The position numbers were made by a program, and so were the translations under genes. Source: Variovorax sp. J22G73 (GTDB lineage Bacteria; Pseudomonadota; Gammaproteobacteria; Burkholderiales; Burkholderiaceae_C). Taken from it: 64,000 nt of DNA. The notes below the pieces were generated by a model. That model was not told the origin of the DNA and ran no database searches. It saw nothing but the letters and a program-made list of their open reading frames with translations. The DNA lies in assembly GCF_030317035.1 (NCBI RefSeq), contig NZ_JASZYK010000008.1:1-64000 (forward strand), written 5' to 3'. Below are positions 62,105-64,000 of this stretch, piece after piece (positions within the stretch are counted from its first letter, which is position 1; the number at the start of each line of letters is the position of its first letter).

Positions 62105-63337
62105 ATGCCCGAAACCTCCGAGTATTTGAGCGATTTTCGGCCCCGTTTCCGTCAACCCTGCGCCGCCGACCTGTGCACGGCCGTGCCGTGCATGACGACC
62201 GAGGAAACGAACGAGAAGGTCATGGACGTCTTCAACCGGCACCGCGAACTGGTGAGCCTGCCGGTGGTCGAGGCGGGCCAGCCCATCGGGCTGATCAACC
62301 GCAACATCTTCCTGTCGCAGATGAGCAAGCCGTTTCGCGTGGAGCTGTACGGCCGCAAGAGCTGCATCGCCTTCATGGACAAGGACCCGCTGGTGGTCGA
62401 CGCCGCGCTCGACCTGGAGGCCCTGACCTTCAAGACCGTGGCGTACGGCGAGAAGGCGCTGTCCGACGGCTTCATCATCACGCGCGACGGCGAGTTCGCG
62501 GGCGTGGGCAACGGCCTGCAGCTCATGCGCGCGGTGGCCGACCTGCAGGCCTCGCGCAACCGCCAGGTGATGCACAGCATCGAGTACGCCAGCGTGATCC
62601 AGCGCTCGACCCTGCGCAGCTCGCTCGACGCGCTCGCCCGCGCCTGCCCCGAAGCCCACCTGGTGTGGGAACCGCGCGACGTGGTGGGCGGCGACTTCTA
62701 CCAGTTCAGCACCGCCGAAGACGGCTGGTTCGCCACCGTGGCCGACTGCACGGGTCACGGCGTGCCGGGCGCGTTCATGACGCTGATCGCGTCGTCGAGC
62801 CTGACCCAGGCCATCGAGCAGCACGGCGCGCGCGACCCCGCGCGGCTGCTGGGCAGCGTGAACCGCAGCATCAAGCAGATGCTCGGGCAGATGGACGGGC
62901 ACGACGAAACGCCCGGCTCCGACGACGGCATGGACGCCGCCTGCTTCTGGTTCGAGCCCGCGCAGGGCCGGCTGGTGTTCGCGGGCGCGCGGCTGTCGCT
63001 GTTCGTGCTGCGCCCCGGCGCCGAGGCGGTGGAACTGGTCGAAGGCCAGCGCAAGGGCGTGGGCTACATGGACAGCGAGTTCGACTTCAGCTGGCACAAC
63101 CAGGAGCTGCTGCTGCCCGCGGGCACGCTGGTGTTCGTCAGCACCGACGGGCTCATCGACCAGGTCGGCGGCCCGCGTGCCATCGCCATGGGCAAGCGCC
63201 GCGTGCGCGAGCTGCTGCTGGAGCAGCGCGAGCGCAGCCCCGCGCAGGTCAACCAGGCCGTGCTCGACGCGCTGCAGGCCTGGCAGGGCGAGCACCACCG
63301 CCGCGATGACCTGACCTTCTTCTGCTTTCGTACCTGA
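62105..63337 (+). CDS. CBS-domain PP2C/SpoIIE-type phosphatase, SiaA-like
   Basis: This 410-residue soluble protein begins with paired CBS-like domains (TEETNEKVMDVFNRHRELVSLPVVEAGQPIGLI; GFIITRDGEFAGVGNGLQLMRAV). It ends with a SpoIIE-type Ser phosphatase domain (VWEPRDVVGGDFYQF, VADCTGHGVPGAFMTLI, FVSTDGLIDQVGG, DDLTFFCF). Next to it is a SiaB-family gene. In Pseudomonas SiaA/SiaB set the phosphorylation of SiaC, which controls the diguanylate cyclase SiaD. SiaA there is a membrane HAMP protein; here CBS domains replace that sensor. An AT-rich leader with TTGTCA at 62039 may hold the promoter. Confidence 0.8.
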   Translation: MPETSEYLSDFRPRFRQPCAADLCTAVPCMTTEETNEKVMDVFNRHRELVSLPVVEAGQPIGLINRNIFLSQMSKPFRVELYGRKSCIAFMDKDPLVVDAALDLEALTFKTVAYGEKALSDGFIITRDGEFAGVGNGLQLMRAVADLQASRNRQVMHSIEYASVIQRSTLRSSLDALARACPEAHLVWEPRDVVGGDFYQFSTAEDGWFATVADCTGHGVPGAFMTLIASSSLTQAIEQHGARDPARLLGSVNRSIKQMLGQMDGHDETPGSDDGMDAACFWFEPAQGRLVFAGARLSLFVLRPGAEAVELVEGQRKGVGYMDSEFDFSWHNQELLLPAGTLVFVSTDGLIDQVGGPRAIAMGKRRVRELLLEQRERSPAQVNQAVLDALQAWQGEHHRRDDLTFFCFRT

Positions 63338-63407
63338 ACCGCCCGGACCGACCCGAACCCACCCGAACTCAACTGAAGCCCGACCGCCACGACACGGGAA
63401 CCCGCCC

Positions 63408-63980
63408 ATGCCCTGCCCCCCTCTCGCCGACAAGTACGGCTCCTTCTTCAACCTGGCGCGCCAGCACCAGGTCATCTTCTACTACGTGGGCTACTTCTCG
63501 CAGCACATCGTGGCCGCCATGTCCGACGCCGTGAAGCTGCAGCTGGAGGTGGCCGGCGTGGCCGGCCCCACGCGGCGCAAGCTGTTCTCGTCGTTCGTGG
63601 AAATGGCGCAGAACATCATTCATTACTCGGCCGACACGCTCACCGCGGCCAGCCTTGAAAGCGGCGAGCTGCGCCACGGCTCGGTGTGCATCCGCCGCGA
63701 GAGCGACGGCGGCTTTCTGCTGTTGTGTGCCAACCCGGTGGCGCCCGACATCGCGGACGCGCTGCGCATGAAGCTGGAGACGCTGCGCAGCATGACGCTG
63801 GAAGAAATCAAGCAGGCCTACCGCCAGACGCTGCGCGAGGAAACGCCCGAAGGCAGCAAAGGCGCGGGCATGGGACTCCTCACGGTCGCTCGCGACGCCC
63901 GCGAGCCGCTGGAGTTCGACTTCGACGCTGCCGACAGCGCCGGCGGCGCTTCGGTGTTCTACCTGAAGGCGGCGATCTGA
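63408..63980 (+). CDS. siaB: SiaB-family protein kinase
   Basis: This 190-residue protein belongs to the SiaB family (histidine-kinase-like ATPase fold). Family marks are FYYVGYFSQHIVAAMSDAVKLQLE, TRRKLFSSFVEMAQNIIHYS (the Asn of the ATP site in AQNIIHYS) and GSKGAGMGLLTVARDA (G-rich ATP lid). SiaB phosphorylates the small protein SiaC, which SiaA dephosphorylates. A siaC-like gene and a diguanylate cyclase are expected just past the window end. Confidence 0.85.
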   Translation: MPCPPLADKYGSFFNLARQHQVIFYYVGYFSQHIVAAMSDAVKLQLEVAGVAGPTRRKLFSSFVEMAQNIIHYSADTLTAASLESGELRHGSVCIRRESDGGFLLLCANPVAPDIADALRMKLETLRSMTLEEIKQAYRQTLREETPEGSKGAGMGLLTVARDAREPLEFDFDAADSAGGASVFYLKAAI

Positions 63981-64000
63981 CCCCGCGCAGGCCCGGCAAC

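Overview
The window is GC-rich chromosomal DNA (about two thirds G+C by eye). Its gene content points to a soil or plant-associated betaproteobacterium of the Comamonadaceae, most likely Variovorax or a close relative. The basis is the many sulfonate and organosulfur uptake and desulfonation genes, LysR regulators and family-level sequence similarity. No rRNA or tRNA gene was found, so the genus is an inference.

Layout. (1) 1-1107: an IS110-family element cut by the window edge, sitting against a 182-bp hairpin repeat whose second, more complete copy lies inverted at 6784-7028. (2) 1.2-28 kb and 33.7-39.5 kb: a large organosulfur-scavenging region. It holds a CysB-type regulator, a TauD-like dioxygenase, an HD-domain protein, five class-C flavin monooxygenases of the NtaA/SnaA/DszA/DmoA type, two acyl-CoA-dehydrogenase-like SfnB/DszC proteins and four ABC importers (one peptide-type, two SsuABC-type, one MetNIQ-type). 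A nitroreductase-family flavoprotein could supply reduced flavin. (3) 28.1-33.7 kb: a block that splits the sulfur region and encodes a LysR regulator, an SDR, an isochorismatase-like hydrolase, a SnoaL-like protein and two exported alpha/beta hydrolases of epoxide-hydrolase type. (4) 39.7-55.5 kb: housekeeping and regulatory genes. They include a delta-9-type desaturase, a two-component pair, a Crp/Fnr regulator, a carbamoyltransferase-domain protein behind a perfect FNR box, AraC, MerR, VOC and SnoaL genes, an AurF-like diiron protein divergent from an alpha/beta-hydrolase/LuxR fusion, and a TTC38-like/FAD-oxidase/DUF1127 operon. (5) 55.8-64 kb: a response regulator, periplasmic binding protein and hybrid kinase operon, a dienelactone hydrolase, a luciferase-like oxidoreductase and the start of a SiaA/SiaB-type switch.

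How it works together. The monooxygenases, TauD-like protein and SfnB-like flavoproteins can release sulfite or simpler sulfonates from organic sulfur compounds brought in by the adjacent importers. The main regulatory observation is a repeated promoter design: a GCATAWGCAA box 47-48 bases upstream of a TAGNNT-like -10, often with a TTGGC-type -35. It lies upstream of the sulfur operons at 3.2, 13.5, 24.5 and 38.1 kb, with weaker copies before the CysB-like regulator and before the reverse-strand operon at 37.9 kb. This suggests one sulfur-starvation regulon, possibly run by the CysB-like protein at 1266.
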